From NCBI GenBank assembly GCA_964462595.1, contig CAYWXM010000067.1:1-64000 (forward strand): DNA of 64,000 bases, given 5' to 3'. Origin of the DNA: SURF-21 sp964462595. GTDB lineage: Bacteria; Actinomycetota; Geothermincolia; Geothermincolales; RBG-13-55-18. The notes below the pieces were generated by a model. The model made no database searches. It had not been told where the DNA came from and saw only the letters and a list, made by a program, of their open reading frames with translations. A program made the position numbers and the translations under genes. Of this stretch, positions 15,852 through 24,802 are shown piece after piece; position 1 is the stretch's first letter, and every line of letters begins with the position of its first letter.

Positions 15852-16301
15852 TCATTCACTGCTGATGTCCACGCCGCGAAGCTTGTCCCGCTTCAGCTTA
15901 GGCAGGATGATCTCCAGCAGCCCCTTGCGGTAGATGGCACGTGTGGCGTCAGCGTCGATGTCCGTCGGGAGTTCAAGGACCCTCTCGAAATCGCCGTAGT
16001 TTATCTCGAGCATGTAGGTGTTGTTCATGTCCGGAGGCCTGAACCGCCCGCGGTGACCCCGGATGGAGAGCACCCTTCCGTGCAGGGTAACCTCCACCTT
16101 TTCCTCGTCCACCCAGGCCAGTTCGACCACCACAGTGAAGTGCTCCGGGCATTCGTATACGTCGCACAGGGGCTTCCACGCCTTCTCGAAGACGGCAGAC
16201 GGTTTCCTCCAGTACGGCATATGGCTGAAAAAGCGTTCCATGTCGCTGTGTATATCGAAGATATCGTCGGAATCATCCCGGTTCCAGAAAGCTTCCGTCA
16301 C
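15852..16301 (-). CDS. hsp20: Small heat-shock protein Hsp20 (alpha-crystallin domain)
   Basis: A cytoplasmic holdase chaperone (149 aa) that keeps unfolding proteins soluble. The N-terminal 40 residues are aromatic and variable (DMERFFSHMPYWRKP). The alpha-crystallin domain follows, about residues 45-140, with FTVVVELAWVDEEKVEV, the G-x-L repeat as GRVLSIRG, and the C-terminal YRKGLLEIILPK. Start is GTG with AAGGAGG seven bases upstream. It heads an operon with lon. The 80 bases upstream hold a TATAAT but no visible CIRCE or HAIR inverted repeat, so the heat-shock control here is not evident. Confidence 0.92.
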   Translation of the reverse strand: MTEAFWNRDDSDDIFDIHSDMERFFSHMPYWRKPSAVFEKAWKPLCDVYECPEHFTVVVELAWVDEEKVEVTLHGRVLSIRGHRGRFRPPDMNNTYMLEINYGDFERVLELPTDIDADATRAIYRKGLLEIILPKLKRDKLRGVDISSE

Positions 16302-16343
16302 TTTCCGACCTCCTTAAGGTGTTTTCACGGCTTGGACTCTTCT

Positions 16344-16349
16344 ATTATA
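16344..16349 (-). promoter_or_regulatory. -10 box upstream of hsp20-lon
   Basis: TATAAT on the minus strand lies 42 bases before the GTG of hsp20. The -35 position (17 bases further) has no TTGACA match, so an alternative sigma factor or activator is possible. Confidence 0.4.
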
Positions 16350-16382
16350 CCCCCGGTGTCAGCCTGCTAAAGGATAACCCCA

Positions 16383-17399
16383 TCAGCTGAAGTCGATGCC
16401 GCTTACACTTTCCTGCTCTTCGCGCAGCTTTTCCTTGATCTCCTTGCGCATGTAGGGATCGTGGCCATGAAAGGGCGCCAGGCTCCAGGTGCCCATGTCT
16501 ATGCCCCAGATCTGGTTGCCCATCTCCAGCTCGCCGCCTATAGCCGCCTGTACCGCGCCGAAAACGGCGTTGTCGTCCCTGAGCAACAAGGAGGTTAGTA
16601 CGTGGTCCGGAGATTCGGCAGAGCGGTCATAGCCCACCAGGATGACCAGGATGTTCTTTTCCTCCGCCACCTTTATCACTTCTTCGTTGAAGGGCCCCGG
16701 GGTACAGAAGATTATATCGCTGCCTTTATTTACCGCTTCCTCGGCATAGGCTCTGGCTTGTGCCGAATCATCGGCTGTCTCCAGGTAATAGGCATGCGTT
16801 CCCTCCTTGCCCATGCCTGACGTGACCCCCCTGGCAAATCCGATGTCGTAGTAGACCATCAGGGGATCGCTTCTAGCTCCGATAAACGAGACCAGGGGTA
16901 TGGTGTTGGTAAGGGGATGGTCGGCACGTCCGGTGAGCCACCCCGCAAGGTAACCGCATGCATACGATCCCTCCTCGACGCGGTAGCGTACCAGGCAGGC
17001 CACCGGATCGCCCGGATCGGGCTGAGGCCCCTCGTAGTCCAGGGCACAGAGCGCGATTTCCGTGTCCGGGGGACGGGCGGAGAGGATTCCGCTGCCGGAA
17101 TCCTGGCCCAGGGATATCACCAGGTCATAAGCCTCCTCGCCATCTACGAAGAGCTCCTCGAAGACCCCCGAGGAATCCGGCAGCACAAAATCCACCTCTA
17201 CTCCCAACTCCGCCTCCACCCTGCGCTGCCCGTACACGGCCAGGTCATTGCGCTCCTCGCCTTGATCGCCTGCCTCGAAACCTACCAGCGCGACGCGGTA
17301 GGAAGGTTCCGACCGGGCACAGGAGCAGGCTGCAAGGGTGGTAAGAAGCAGGAGACAGGAAAAAACCGCTGCGGCCAGGCGGGAAGACCTCGCCCTCAT
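16383..17399 (-). CDS. BMP/PnrA-family substrate-binding lipoprotein
   Basis: A 338-aa lipoprotein with signal peptide ending LAAC (Cys25). The mature protein has the BMP/PnrA two-lobed binding fold: YRVALVGFEAGDQGE near the N-terminus, VISLGQDSG, YACGYLAGWL, SFIGARSDPLMVYYDIGFARGV and KGSDIIFCTPGPFNEEV. Members bind purine nucleosides or other small ligands for an ABC importer or a sensor. No permease or ATPase gene is adjacent, so it may serve a distant transporter or a signalling role. No ribosome site is obvious. The family call is by pattern and is fairly firm; the ligand is unknown. Confidence 0.8.
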   Translation of the reverse strand: MRARSSRLAAAVFSCLLLLTTLAACSCARSEPSYRVALVGFEAGDQGEERNDLAVYGQRRVEAELGVEVDFVLPDSSGVFEELFVDGEEAYDLVISLGQDSGSGILSARPPDTEIALCALDYEGPQPDPGDPVACLVRYRVEEGSYACGYLAGWLTGRADHPLTNTIPLVSFIGARSDPLMVYYDIGFARGVTSGMGKEGTHAYYLETADDSAQARAYAEEAVNKGSDIIFCTPGPFNEEVIKVAEEKNILVILVGYDRSAESPDHVLTSLLLRDDNAVFGAVQAAIGGELEMGNQIWGIDMGTWSLAPFHGHDPYMRKEIKEKLREEQESVSGIDFS

Positions 17400-17474
17400 C
17401 TAAGCGCTCCGATCGCCATTTGATCGCTCCGGTTCAGCTTTCATATAGCGTACATTATAGCATCCAGCCCGCGT

Positions 17475-18383
17475 TCACCTGCGGGCCTTCGAGAAAGCGA
17501 CCAGCAGTATGCCGGAGGCGACCATCACCGAGGCCAGCAGCAAGGTGTAGGTGATGAGCTCGCCCAGAAGGAAATGGGCGAACAGCAGCGCCAGGACCGG
17601 TTTAAGGTAAAAGAGGCTGGCCCCACGTGAAGCGGGCACCCGCCGCATCCCCTCGAAATACAGGATGTATCCGACGCCCACCGTGACCACCCCCAGGTAC
17701 ACGAGCCATGCCCAGGCACGCGGGCCATATCCCGCCATCTCCCCCCAACCTCCCTGAATGGTGAGCAGGACCGCGAGCAGCAGAGAACCCGAGGCCATGG
17801 TCAGAAAAGAGAGCACCAGACTGCCGTAGCGCTCCGAATATCTCTTGCCGTAGACGGTATACAGAGACCAGGTGACAGCGGATATAAGCACGAGTATGCT
17901 GCCCAGGAAGTCGTCCCGCGACAACAGGCCCGAGAAGCGGAAGCCGGTAACGGCGGCGAAGGCGCCCGCTAAGCCCAGCCCCACGCCGATCCAACCCGTG
18001 AGCCCGAGCCGCTCCCGCAGGATCAGGGAGGCGATGAGCACGGTGAAAACCGGGTTCATGGAAAAGATGACCGCGGCCGTGGACGCGCTGGTCGACTCTA
18101 TGCCCTCGTGCAGCAGGAAAAAGGTGAGAAAAACCCCTACCGCCCCGAGCAAAGCGATAGGCAGGCCGTCCTTGTTTACCGCATCGGCTATGAACCTTCC
18201 CTGCCGCTGCCCCAGCAGGAGGATGAGGATGAAGGCCGCCCCCAGGAGAAAACGCAGCGTGGCTACCTGCAGCGGACCGACCTGCCCGGCCGCGCCCTCA
18301 CCTGACTGGAGATATTTGGCGGCCACCTCGATGGTGCTGAAGAGGACGATGGCCCCCAGTACGAAAAGATAGCCGCGCTTCAT
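17475..18383 (-). CDS. EamA/DMT-family transporter
   Basis: This 302-aa membrane protein has ten hydrophobic segments in two EamA repeats (about residues 5-135 and 155-297), each with the typical ending motif: FSMNPVFTVLIASLILRERL in the first half and FYLKPVLALLFAHFLLGELI in the second. These proteins export amino acids or other metabolites across the cytoplasmic membrane. The substrate cannot be told from sequence. The gene stands alone and reads leftward; spacing of 75 bases to the next gene argues against tight coupling. Confidence 0.9.
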   Translation of the reverse strand: MKRGYLFVLGAIVLFSTIEVAAKYLQSGEGAAGQVGPLQVATLRFLLGAAFILILLLGQRQGRFIADAVNKDGLPIALLGAVGVFLTFFLLHEGIESTSASTAAVIFSMNPVFTVLIASLILRERLGLTGWIGVGLGLAGAFAAVTGFRFSGLLSRDDFLGSILVLISAVTWSLYTVYGKRYSERYGSLVLSFLTMASGSLLLAVLLTIQGGWGEMAGYGPRAWAWLVYLGVVTVGVGYILYFEGMRRVPASRGASLFYLKPVLALLFAHFLLGELITYTLLLASVMVASGILLVAFSKARR

Positions 18384-18579
18384 AAGCTACGCCTTGCTCT
18401 CACCCGATACTGCGCCGATTATAACCCAATGCGAGGGATCGGGCTTACCTCCGCTCGCATGCATCTTTCCCGCCGAAGTTGCATGATCTGACTGGGATGA
18501 TGCGGCCACATGCCAGAACTCGGATTCAAGCCTCGAGCGGTATGGTTGGTTATTGCGCCCCCGGCGGCCGGGCCTCTAG

Positions 18580-19929
18580 TCACTCGTTTACGTAGTCCTT
18601 GCCTATGACCAGGATGACATCGGCGTCGTAGGTTATGCCCACGTCGGCATCCTCCTCGAGGATATAATCCCCTTCCGGGTTGAGGTCCCTGGCCACCATG
18701 CGCGCCGCATCCTCGTATCCGGAGGTGTAATAGACGGTCGTCTCCTCGTAGGGGTTTACAGTATTACCGGTGCTGACGTTAGCGTAGCCCTTATCCTCCA
18801 GTATGCCGGCGACCTGGGCAGCCATGCCCTCCCAGCGCACGCCGTTGAGTACCGCCAGGTTCAAGCCGGAACGGTCCACTCCAGCCTCGGTTTCGGAAAG
18901 TCTGTCCTGTTGCTGTTCTTTCGCCGCCTCCGTCTCCTGCTCCTCGGGGCTCATCGTGCTGCAGTAGAGCTTTATGTTCTGGAACAGCGCGGCGCTTGCC
19001 GCTTCGTCGTGGAAATAGTACCAGGGCTGGCCGGGCTCCGGGTCCGGCTCGTCTCCGGGAAGGGTGACGAACTCGACGTCCTCCACCTTCATGCCCTGCA
19101 GCGCCTCCGCAAGGGCGAATATAAGGTCGGGTTCGAGCGTGGTATCCAGGTACTTCACGGCTGCGTCCAACACCTTGAGAAGGGCCTGAAGGTCCTTGAC
19201 ATCCACGACCTTCTGCATCATGGCCTTGAGAAACTTTTTCTGGTTGTCGATACGGTCGAGGTCGCCGCGTGGAAGCTCGCGGCTCCTGACCAGGATAAGC
19301 CCGGTTTCCCCGGTAAGATAGACGTCGCCCTTGGGAAGGTATCCGACTTTGGGGTCTGATATGGGGTAATCGAGGTGGAGGGTTACTCCCCCGATGGCAT
19401 CCACGATACCCTTGAAAGCCTCGAAATCCACCTCGGCATAATCGTTGATATCGAGACCGGATATCTGTTCCACGGCCTCTACGGCTCCCGCCGGACCGTT
19501 GTAGGAATGGGCCGCGTTTATCTTCTCGTATCCATATCCGGGGATACTGACCCTGGTGTCGCGGGGAAAGGATACGAGCACCGCCTTTTTCCTCTCCACA
19601 TTCACCGAGGCCAGGATCATGACATCGGAGCGGGTATATCCCTCCTCCCCGGGGACGCTACCCCTGTCGATGCCGATAAAGAGAACGTTTATCGTCTCGG
19701 ATAGATCGTATTTGTCGAGAACGGTGTCGAGCTCCTGGGCATCCTCCTCCTGCATGGCGGTTTCTTCCCAGCGCAGCCTGAAGTAGTGTTTTCCCGCCCA
19801 CGTTTTAACGGCGTCGAAGTTCATGATGCCGACCACCAGGCCCCCGATAAGCGCAAGGGCAAGGATCGCCTTGATGACGGTCTGTCTCTTCCTTCGTTTC
19901 TGTCTCTTCAGTCTCTCTTGTCTCTTCAT
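18580..19929 (-). CDS. LytR-CpsA-Psr (LCP) family cell-wall ligase with LytR_C domain
   Basis: LCP enzymes move polyprenyl-linked glycopolymers onto peptidoglycan at the outer face of the membrane. The 449-aa protein has a very basic N-terminus (RQKRRKRQ), one membrane helix (about 19-38), the LCP domain (about 78-235) with FIGIDRG, TRSDVMIL, SFPRDTRVSIPG, KINAAHSYNG and RSRELPRGDLDRIDNQKKFL, whose arginines and aspartates bind pyrophosphate, and a LytR_C domain (about 350-447) starting LNLAVLNGVRWEG. It stands alone between a transporter and the exonuclease VII genes. Confidence 0.93.
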   Translation of the reverse strand: MKRQERLKRQKRRKRQTVIKAILALALIGGLVVGIMNFDAVKTWAGKHYFRLRWEETAMQEEDAQELDTVLDKYDLSETINVLFIGIDRGSVPGEEGYTRSDVMILASVNVERKKAVLVSFPRDTRVSIPGYGYEKINAAHSYNGPAGAVEAVEQISGLDINDYAEVDFEAFKGIVDAIGGVTLHLDYPISDPKVGYLPKGDVYLTGETGLILVRSRELPRGDLDRIDNQKKFLKAMMQKVVDVKDLQALLKVLDAAVKYLDTTLEPDLIFALAEALQGMKVEDVEFVTLPGDEPDPEPGQPWYYFHDEAASAALFQNIKLYCSTMSPEEQETEAAKEQQQDRLSETEAGVDRSGLNLAVLNGVRWEGMAAQVAGILEDKGYANVSTGNTVNPYEETTVYYTSGYEDAARMVARDLNPEGDYILEEDADVGITYDADVILVIGKDYVNE

Positions 19930-20123
19930 AGGCTGATATGACGCTTCCTGCCCTGCACCGGTTCCAGTAAAGGCGGGGGCGGTATTCTCCCTGACCAGGA
20001 TACATTATATTTCCACGAGGTCCCTGTGGGTAGTGCGGTTATTCGCGCCGCATCCGCAGCCGGCGATGAACACCGCCGTCCGCCTTCTTCATCCCGCCAA
20101 GGATTCGTCCCCCGCGTTGGGAC

Positions 20124-20369
20124 CTAATCGTTCTGCGAGGAGTCGCCCTCGAGTTCGAACGGCTCGGTACTCAAGCCCTCCTCCATGGATCCGATGAGTT
20201 TCTCGACCTTGGAACTCGCCTGAGACAGGCGCTGCCTCGCCTCGCGGATCAGCCCGACCCCCTCCTCGAAGAGGCGCAGGCCTTCCTCGAGCTCCAAGTC
20301 CTCTTTCTCCAGGATCGAGGTTATCTCCTCAAGTCTCTCCATCATCTCCCTGAAAGTCATCTCGCTCAC
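20124..20369 (-). CDS. xseB: Exodeoxyribonuclease VII small subunit
   Basis: This 81-aa helical protein reads MTFREMMERLEEITSILEKE and LELEEGLRLFEEGVGLIREARQRL, the two-helix hairpin of XseB, which coats the XseA coiled coil in the single-strand nuclease. The start is GTG 20369 with AGGGGGT six bases upstream, giving the normal length; an upstream frame back to 20444 adds an unsupported extension. It follows xseA by 87 bases, so the pair is one operon. The tail after residue 60 (EPFELEGDSSQND) is acidic. Confidence 0.92.
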   Translation of the reverse strand: MSEMTFREMMERLEEITSILEKEDLELEEGLRLFEEGVGLIREARQRLSQASSKVEKLIGSMEEGLSTEPFELEGDSSQND

Positions 20370-20456
20370 CGTATCACCCCCTGCCTGTATCCATTGCTTA
20401 TCGGCTGTCTTCGGCATCGAATCCTCCCGATGACGGGGCTTCAACCCACGCGACCG

Positions 20457-21881
20457 TCACTCTGCGGCGGGTCCCTCGCCGGGCTCCCCCAGTACCTCCT
20501 TCACCTCGCAGCCGAGGCTGCCTTTGTGCAGGCGGACATGCACCATGCCGCCCTTTGCCACCCCGGCGCTGTCCGTCAAGGGCTTCGTTTCTCCCTCCCT
20601 GGTGGCGATGGCGTATCCGCGCGCCAGCACGGCCAGCGGGCTCAAGGCCTCCAGGCGCGTGGCCGCCACCTGCATGTGCCCCTCCCGGCATGCGAGCAGG
20701 GCCAGCGCGGCTGAGCGCAAGGCCCTTCCGCGCTGCTCGGGCTCCCTTTCCCTCCACCTGCTCCAGGCCACGGCCGCGGAGGAGAGCTTGCGGGCCGACG
20801 CCTCTATCCTGTCCGGCAACTCCCTGTATTCGCGCGGATAGCGCCCCAGCGAGAGCGATAACCTGTCCATCCCGCGTTCCATACCCTGAATGGAGGCGTG
20901 GATGCCGGAAACCAGGCGAGCCTCGCCGTCTCCAAGTCGTTGCACGGCCTGGCTGAAGACCGCTTTCGGGTCGGAGAAGTGCCGCTTCTTTTCCAGCGAT
21001 CCGAGGTTCCTTTCCTGGCGCAGCAACAGGCGCCGCAACCCGTCAGCGATGGAGACTTCCCGTTCCCGCAGCAGGGAAAGCACCTGCCGCGTTGAGGGCA
21101 CCACCGCCTCTGCCGCCCCGGTCGGGGTACTGGCGCGGAAATCCGCGGCCAGGTCCGAGAGGGTCATGTCGGGCTCATGTCCCACGCCGGTCACCACCGC
21201 TATGGACGAGGATCTTATAGCCCGCACCACCTCCTCGCTGTTGAAGGGCTGCAGGTCCTCCAGGGATCCTCCGCCCCTGGCCAGGATGAGCACGTCAACC
21301 GGGAAACAACGGTTGAAGAGTTCGATCGCCGCCACGATGTCCTTTACTGCTTCGTCGCCCTGCACCCTGACTCCACGCACGATCAGCCGCGACCATGCGA
21401 AGCGCCGGGTGAGGTTGGTGACGACATCTTTTACCGCCGCACCCTCCAGGGAGGTGATCAGCCCCACCGTGTCCGGGTAAACGGGAATGGGTCTCTTGGT
21501 CTTCTCGTCGAAGAGCCCTTCCTTGGATAACTTGCGCATCAGCAGCATGAACTCGCGCCGCAGGCGGCCTTCACCGGATTCCTGGGCCTCGATCACGTTC
21601 AGCCTGAACTGACCCCTGCGCGCATAGACGCCCAGGCGCCCACGCGCCAGGATGCCCGTGCCCTCCTGCAGATCGAATGGCATTTCCCGCATGGCATCCT
21701 TGAACATGATGCAGGAAAGCGATGCCTCCTCGTCCGAGAGGCTGAAAAAAGTGTAGTTGGGGTAAGGGCGCAGGTTGCACACCTCTCCCTCGACCCAGAC
21801 AACCAGGGATTGCAGAAGGTTATCCGCCATACGGTTGACTTCGCCAACCGTATATATCCGCTCTTCGTCCATCCCTTTCAT
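20457..21881 (-). CDS. xseA: Exodeoxyribonuclease VII large subunit
   Basis: XseA cuts single-stranded DNA from both ends in repair. In order: an N-terminal OB-fold (YTVGEVNRMADNLLQ, VWVEGEVCNLRP), the catalytic region with PIPVYPDTVGLITSLEGAA and the conserved DVLILARGGGSLEDLQPFN and TGVGHEPDMTLSDLAAD, then a long coiled coil and a C-terminal LSPLAVLARGYAIATREG segment. Start taken as ATG 21881 (474 aa), nine bases after a TATAAT and without a ribosome site, so the transcript is probably near-leaderless; ATG 21872 is also possible. xseB follows. Confidence 0.95.
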   Translation of the reverse strand: MKGMDEERIYTVGEVNRMADNLLQSLVVWVEGEVCNLRPYPNYTFFSLSDEEASLSCIMFKDAMREMPFDLQEGTGILARGRLGVYARRGQFRLNVIEAQESGEGRLRREFMLLMRKLSKEGLFDEKTKRPIPVYPDTVGLITSLEGAAVKDVVTNLTRRFAWSRLIVRGVRVQGDEAVKDIVAAIELFNRCFPVDVLILARGGGSLEDLQPFNSEEVVRAIRSSSIAVVTGVGHEPDMTLSDLAADFRASTPTGAAEAVVPSTRQVLSLLREREVSIADGLRRLLLRQERNLGSLEKKRHFSDPKAVFSQAVQRLGDGEARLVSGIHASIQGMERGMDRLSLSLGRYPREYRELPDRIEASARKLSSAAVAWSRWREREPEQRGRALRSAALALLACREGHMQVAATRLEALSPLAVLARGYAIATREGETKPLTDSAGVAKGGMVHVRLHKGSLGCEVKEVLGEPGEGPAAE

Positions 21882-21890
21882 GGTAATGCC

Positions 21891-21896
21891 ATTATA
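21891..21896 (-). promoter_or_regulatory. -10 box of xseA-xseB
   Basis: TATAAT on the minus strand ends nine bases before the ATG of xseA. There is room for only a base or two of leader. No TTGACA is seen 17 bases upstream. Confidence 0.5.
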
Positions 21897-22075
21897 ACCG
21901 CCGCCGCCGGCATATCGCCCGCCGCCGCGGCACGTAAAAAACAAGTTTCGATGAAGGAAAAAATGTCAGCTGGTTGAAATACAATATGTAGAGTAAAAGA
22001 TTGACGTACAAAATCTATATGTAGTGTTCTTGCTCCGCCGGAAACGGCGAGGGCCTCGAACGCAGGGGGAACGGC

Positions 22076-22579
22076 TTGGAGATACTGGCCCTGCTTCTGC
22101 TCGGCTTGATAGCCATGCTGGCCATTGTCCCCCCCATAATCCGGGGGAAACTGGACGAATCTCCCCTTGCCTCTACCCAGAGCTTTCAGCGCAGCATGCA
22201 GGAGATGGCCAACTCCATAGATTCCGCCAGCGGACGGGGAGAATCCCCCCACGAAAGCAGGGAAAGGGTCGTTTATACCCTGCCGCCAAGGGGCGGTTAC
22301 GCCGCTCGCCCGCATGCCGCCGTTCGCTTTGCGAACAGGAAGAGAGCGGCGATAAGGAGGAATCGCATCATGGCGTCGCTTGTCCTGTTCGCCGCCATCT
22401 GGGGCGCTGCCGCGCTGTGGAGCGGGGCAACATGGTGCCTGGCGGTATTCGCGGCCTCCTGCGGTATCCTCGCCGTTTTCTGGGGGGTGGCGCTCATCGC
22501 GCCGTACTTATCTCCGCGGCCTCGCCTGCATAGACGCCCCGAAAAGGAAGTGATCCCTCCGCGCAGCCAGGCCCTTTGA
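22076..22579 (+). CDS. Membrane protein of unknown function
   Basis: This 167-aa protein has one hydrophobic segment at residues 2-21 (LALLLLGLIAMLAIVPPI), a polar middle region with serine- and arginine-rich sequence, and two helices near the end (about 98-118 and 121-145). No family recognised. The start is TTG with AGGGGGA five bases upstream. It diverges from xseA and converges with the small membrane protein of the M23 operon. Confidence 0.6.
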   Translation: MEILALLLLGLIAMLAIVPPIIRGKLDESPLASTQSFQRSMQEMANSIDSASGRGESPHESRERVVYTLPPRGGYAARPHAAVRFANRKRAAIRRNRIMASLVLFAAIWGAAALWSGATWCLAVFAASCGILAVFWGVALIAPYLSPRPRLHRRPEKEVIPPRSQAL

Positions 22580-22595
22580 ACGCGCCGATGCCCCG

Positions 22596-22883
22596 CTATC
22601 CGAGCGCCCCCAACCTCCATAACACGGCCACCAGCGCGGCGTGGCCCAGAAGAAATACGAGCAGGAACGGCATCGCTTTGGCCCCGTACTGAGGCCGCAG
22701 GTAGAATAGCAGCGCCGTCACCACGAACCCCGCCCCGCAGAGCACCAGGAGCGCGAGCAGCCCCCATGCTGAAGGTCCCCAACTCTCGCGCATACGGCTC
22801 AGGAAATATCCGACGATAACGAAAGCCGCAGCGAAAGCGCAGATCAGAAAGGTCTGGGGAATGGTGGGCATGTTTTCCTTCAT
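22596..22883 (-). CDS. Small membrane protein, three helices
   Basis: The 95-aa product has three hydrophobic segments (about residues 10-30, 39-61 and 70-90) and no recognised family. ATG 22883 directly follows the TGA of the M23 gene (TGA-G-ATG) with AGGAGG ten bases upstream, so it is translated with that gene. A GTG at 22895 would overlap the M23 stop and is less likely. Its place at the end of a pseudokinase-peptidase operon suggests a cell-envelope role. Confidence 0.7.
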   Translation of the reverse strand: MKENMPTIPQTFLICAFAAAFVIVGYFLSRMRESWGPSAWGLLALLVLCGAGFVVTALLFYLRPQYGAKAMPFLLVFLLGHAALVAVLWRLGALG

Positions 22884-22884
22884 C

Positions 22885-24801
22885 TCAAGTCTCACCTCCT
22901 GTCTCCCATTGCCACAGGCTTTCCCGCCTGCCGCCGCCCCTTTCCCTCAACCAGCGCAGCAGCCGGGACGAACCTTCCTTGAACCCTTTTGAAAACGACT
23001 TGCTCGCCAGGGCCTTGAGCAGGTCGCTGCTTACCTTGAGCCTGCCCCCGCTCAGGCGGGAGACGATGCCCGCAAAGCCCTCCCCGCTCCCAGCCAGGTT
23101 CAAGACCCCCGCCAGGCAACCGCCTCCGAAGCAGAGCAGCGATTCGGCGAGCGAAGGCCTCCCACCGCTCACGCCCCGCACGACGACATCTCCCAGAAGC
23201 CCCGTGCAGCCGCAGAGCAGCACGTAAGCGGCCTTATTGGCCCAGCGTGTCACGGCAGCCCTAGCCAGCGTGGAAAGCGAGGCTGCCCCCCCGCCCGTGA
23301 GCAGCGCTCCTCCGGAAGCGAACCATCCCGCAGCCAGTGCCTGGGCGGCACCCTGGGACATGAATCCCACCGTCACCAGCTTGCCCACGCCCCCGGTTGC
23401 TCCACCTACGATGAACGACGCCAATACCCCCATGGGAGATACCCTTCTCCCGGTGCCCAGGCAGAAAAGCGAATAGACCAGGGAATCGGCGAATCCGTGG
23501 ACGAAGAAGGCCTTGCCGAAACCCAGCCACCCCAGGCTCGACCAGCCGCCGCCGATAAGCGGCGCCAGGTAGGAGAGGAGCAGGCAGGTCCCAGCAGCCG
23601 CGACCCCCACGCTCAGGGACGCCAGGAAGCATCCTCCGAAGGAGAAAGAATCGCCGGCCGTGAACGCGTAATATATGCCGTAACCGATGGCGGCCAGGCT
23701 CCCTACCACCGCCGCCGTTATGGTGGCCACCAGGGAAAGGCCGAGCAGGAGCGCAACGCCGACCACCGCCAGGCACACCACCGCGGCAGCGGCAAGGCCG
23801 GCAACGACCGCCTGCACGTAGCGGTTGGAGGCGATCGCCTTAGCCGCCCTTGCGACACCACTGCAGAGCGGCGCAAGCCAGGGATCGATGCAGGTACGGT
23901 AGAATGCCGCGAAGGCCCCGCCAACCGCATGCGCCGCGCGGCAGGTCCAGCGCCAGGCCGCCCCCAACGCCCTGACCCCTGACTCCCACACCGACTTGCA
24001 CGAATTAGAGAACGCCCTGCCCGCCGCGCTGAAACCACGGCCCAGCCAGTCGAATACGCTCCCTCCGCCCCGGTTCGCGAAATAGGTTTCGACGGCCCCC
24101 TGGTCCTCCCATGGCCCCAGGAAAAGGCTCTCGGACGGGTCGAGCAGCATGCCCTGCAGCAGGGGCATCGGGTCTATGGCCACGCCGTTCAGGTACATCC
24201 CGAAATGCAGGTGGGGCGAGGAGCTCGAACGGTCCTTCGATCCGTCGCTCGTCCCCAGCACCTGCCCGCCCGCGATATCCTGTCCCCGCCTTACGGTCAC
24301 CGAACCCAGGGAGACGTAGGTGGTCTTGAAGCCGCCTTCGTGGATCACGCTTACGCATAAACCCAGGGGCGTGCCTCCCGCAAAACTCACCATTCCGTCC
24401 GCCGAGGCGCGGACCTCGTTCCCCCGCGCCAGGGCTATATCGATACCGGCGTGGCCGCCCGCTCCGTATTTCCCCCGCGGGGGGCTGAAGGGGCACGTTA
24501 TCGCTCCCCTGGCCGGCCATTGAAAGGAGGGGGCCACCCCCCCGGCCGCGACGGCCTGGGGGGATAGCGGGTGGAAGGAGACGATGAGGAGGGTTAAGAA
24601 GAGGATGGTAAGAAGTAGGGCCGATGCCCGGCTCTTGAAGGGTGCCTTTCCGCCCCTCCAGCCGGCTGGCGGGATCCCTTGCGGGAAGCCCGCCCGATAA
24701 GCGCGCCCTGCCCCGGGCGGGTAAACCCTTCCACGGGGCCTGAACGAGCCTCTTTCACAGGCCGGCCTCTCGGGGCGTTTCTCCTTCCGGATGAAAAACA
24801 A
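22885..24801 (-). CDS. M23 (LytM) peptidase fused to a long hydrophobic C-terminal region
   Basis: The 638-aa product has a basic, proline-rich leader, a membrane or signal helix at 60-76, and an M23 domain at about 90-215. That domain keeps its zinc ligands: H117 and D121 in HAGID, and H197 and H199 in HLHFG. M23 enzymes cut peptidoglycan cross-bridges. From about 330 to 590 the protein becomes glycine/alanine-rich and hydrophobic, with perhaps six or more membrane helices (VVAGLAAAAVVCLAVVGVAL, SLSVGVAAAGTCLLLSYLAP). This fusion is unlike ordinary LytM proteins. The TTG start, one base after the pseudokinase stop, lacks a clear ribosome site, and the 55-residue leader before the signal is odd, so the true start is uncertain. 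Confidence 0.75.
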   Translation of the reverse strand: MFFIRKEKRPERPACERGSFRPRGRVYPPGAGRAYRAGFPQGIPPAGWRGGKAPFKSRASALLLTILFLTLLIVSFHPLSPQAVAAGGVAPSFQWPARGAITCPFSPPRGKYGAGGHAGIDIALARGNEVRASADGMVSFAGGTPLGLCVSVIHEGGFKTTYVSLGSVTVRRGQDIAGGQVLGTSDGSKDRSSSSPHLHFGMYLNGVAIDPMPLLQGMLLDPSESLFLGPWEDQGAVETYFANRGGGSVFDWLGRGFSAAGRAFSNSCKSVWESGVRALGAAWRWTCRAAHAVGGAFAAFYRTCIDPWLAPLCSGVARAAKAIASNRYVQAVVAGLAAAAVVCLAVVGVALLLGLSLVATITAAVVGSLAAIGYGIYYAFTAGDSFSFGGCFLASLSVGVAAAGTCLLLSYLAPLIGGGWSSLGWLGFGKAFFVHGFADSLVYSLFCLGTGRRVSPMGVLASFIVGGATGGVGKLVTVGFMSQGAAQALAAGWFASGGALLTGGGAASLSTLARAAVTRWANKAAYVLLCGCTGLLGDVVVRGVSGGRPSLAESLLCFGGGCLAGVLNLAGSGEGFAGIVSRLSGGRLKVSSDLLKALASKSFSKGFKEGSSRLLRWLRERGGGRRESLWQWETGGET

Positions 24802-24802
24802 A

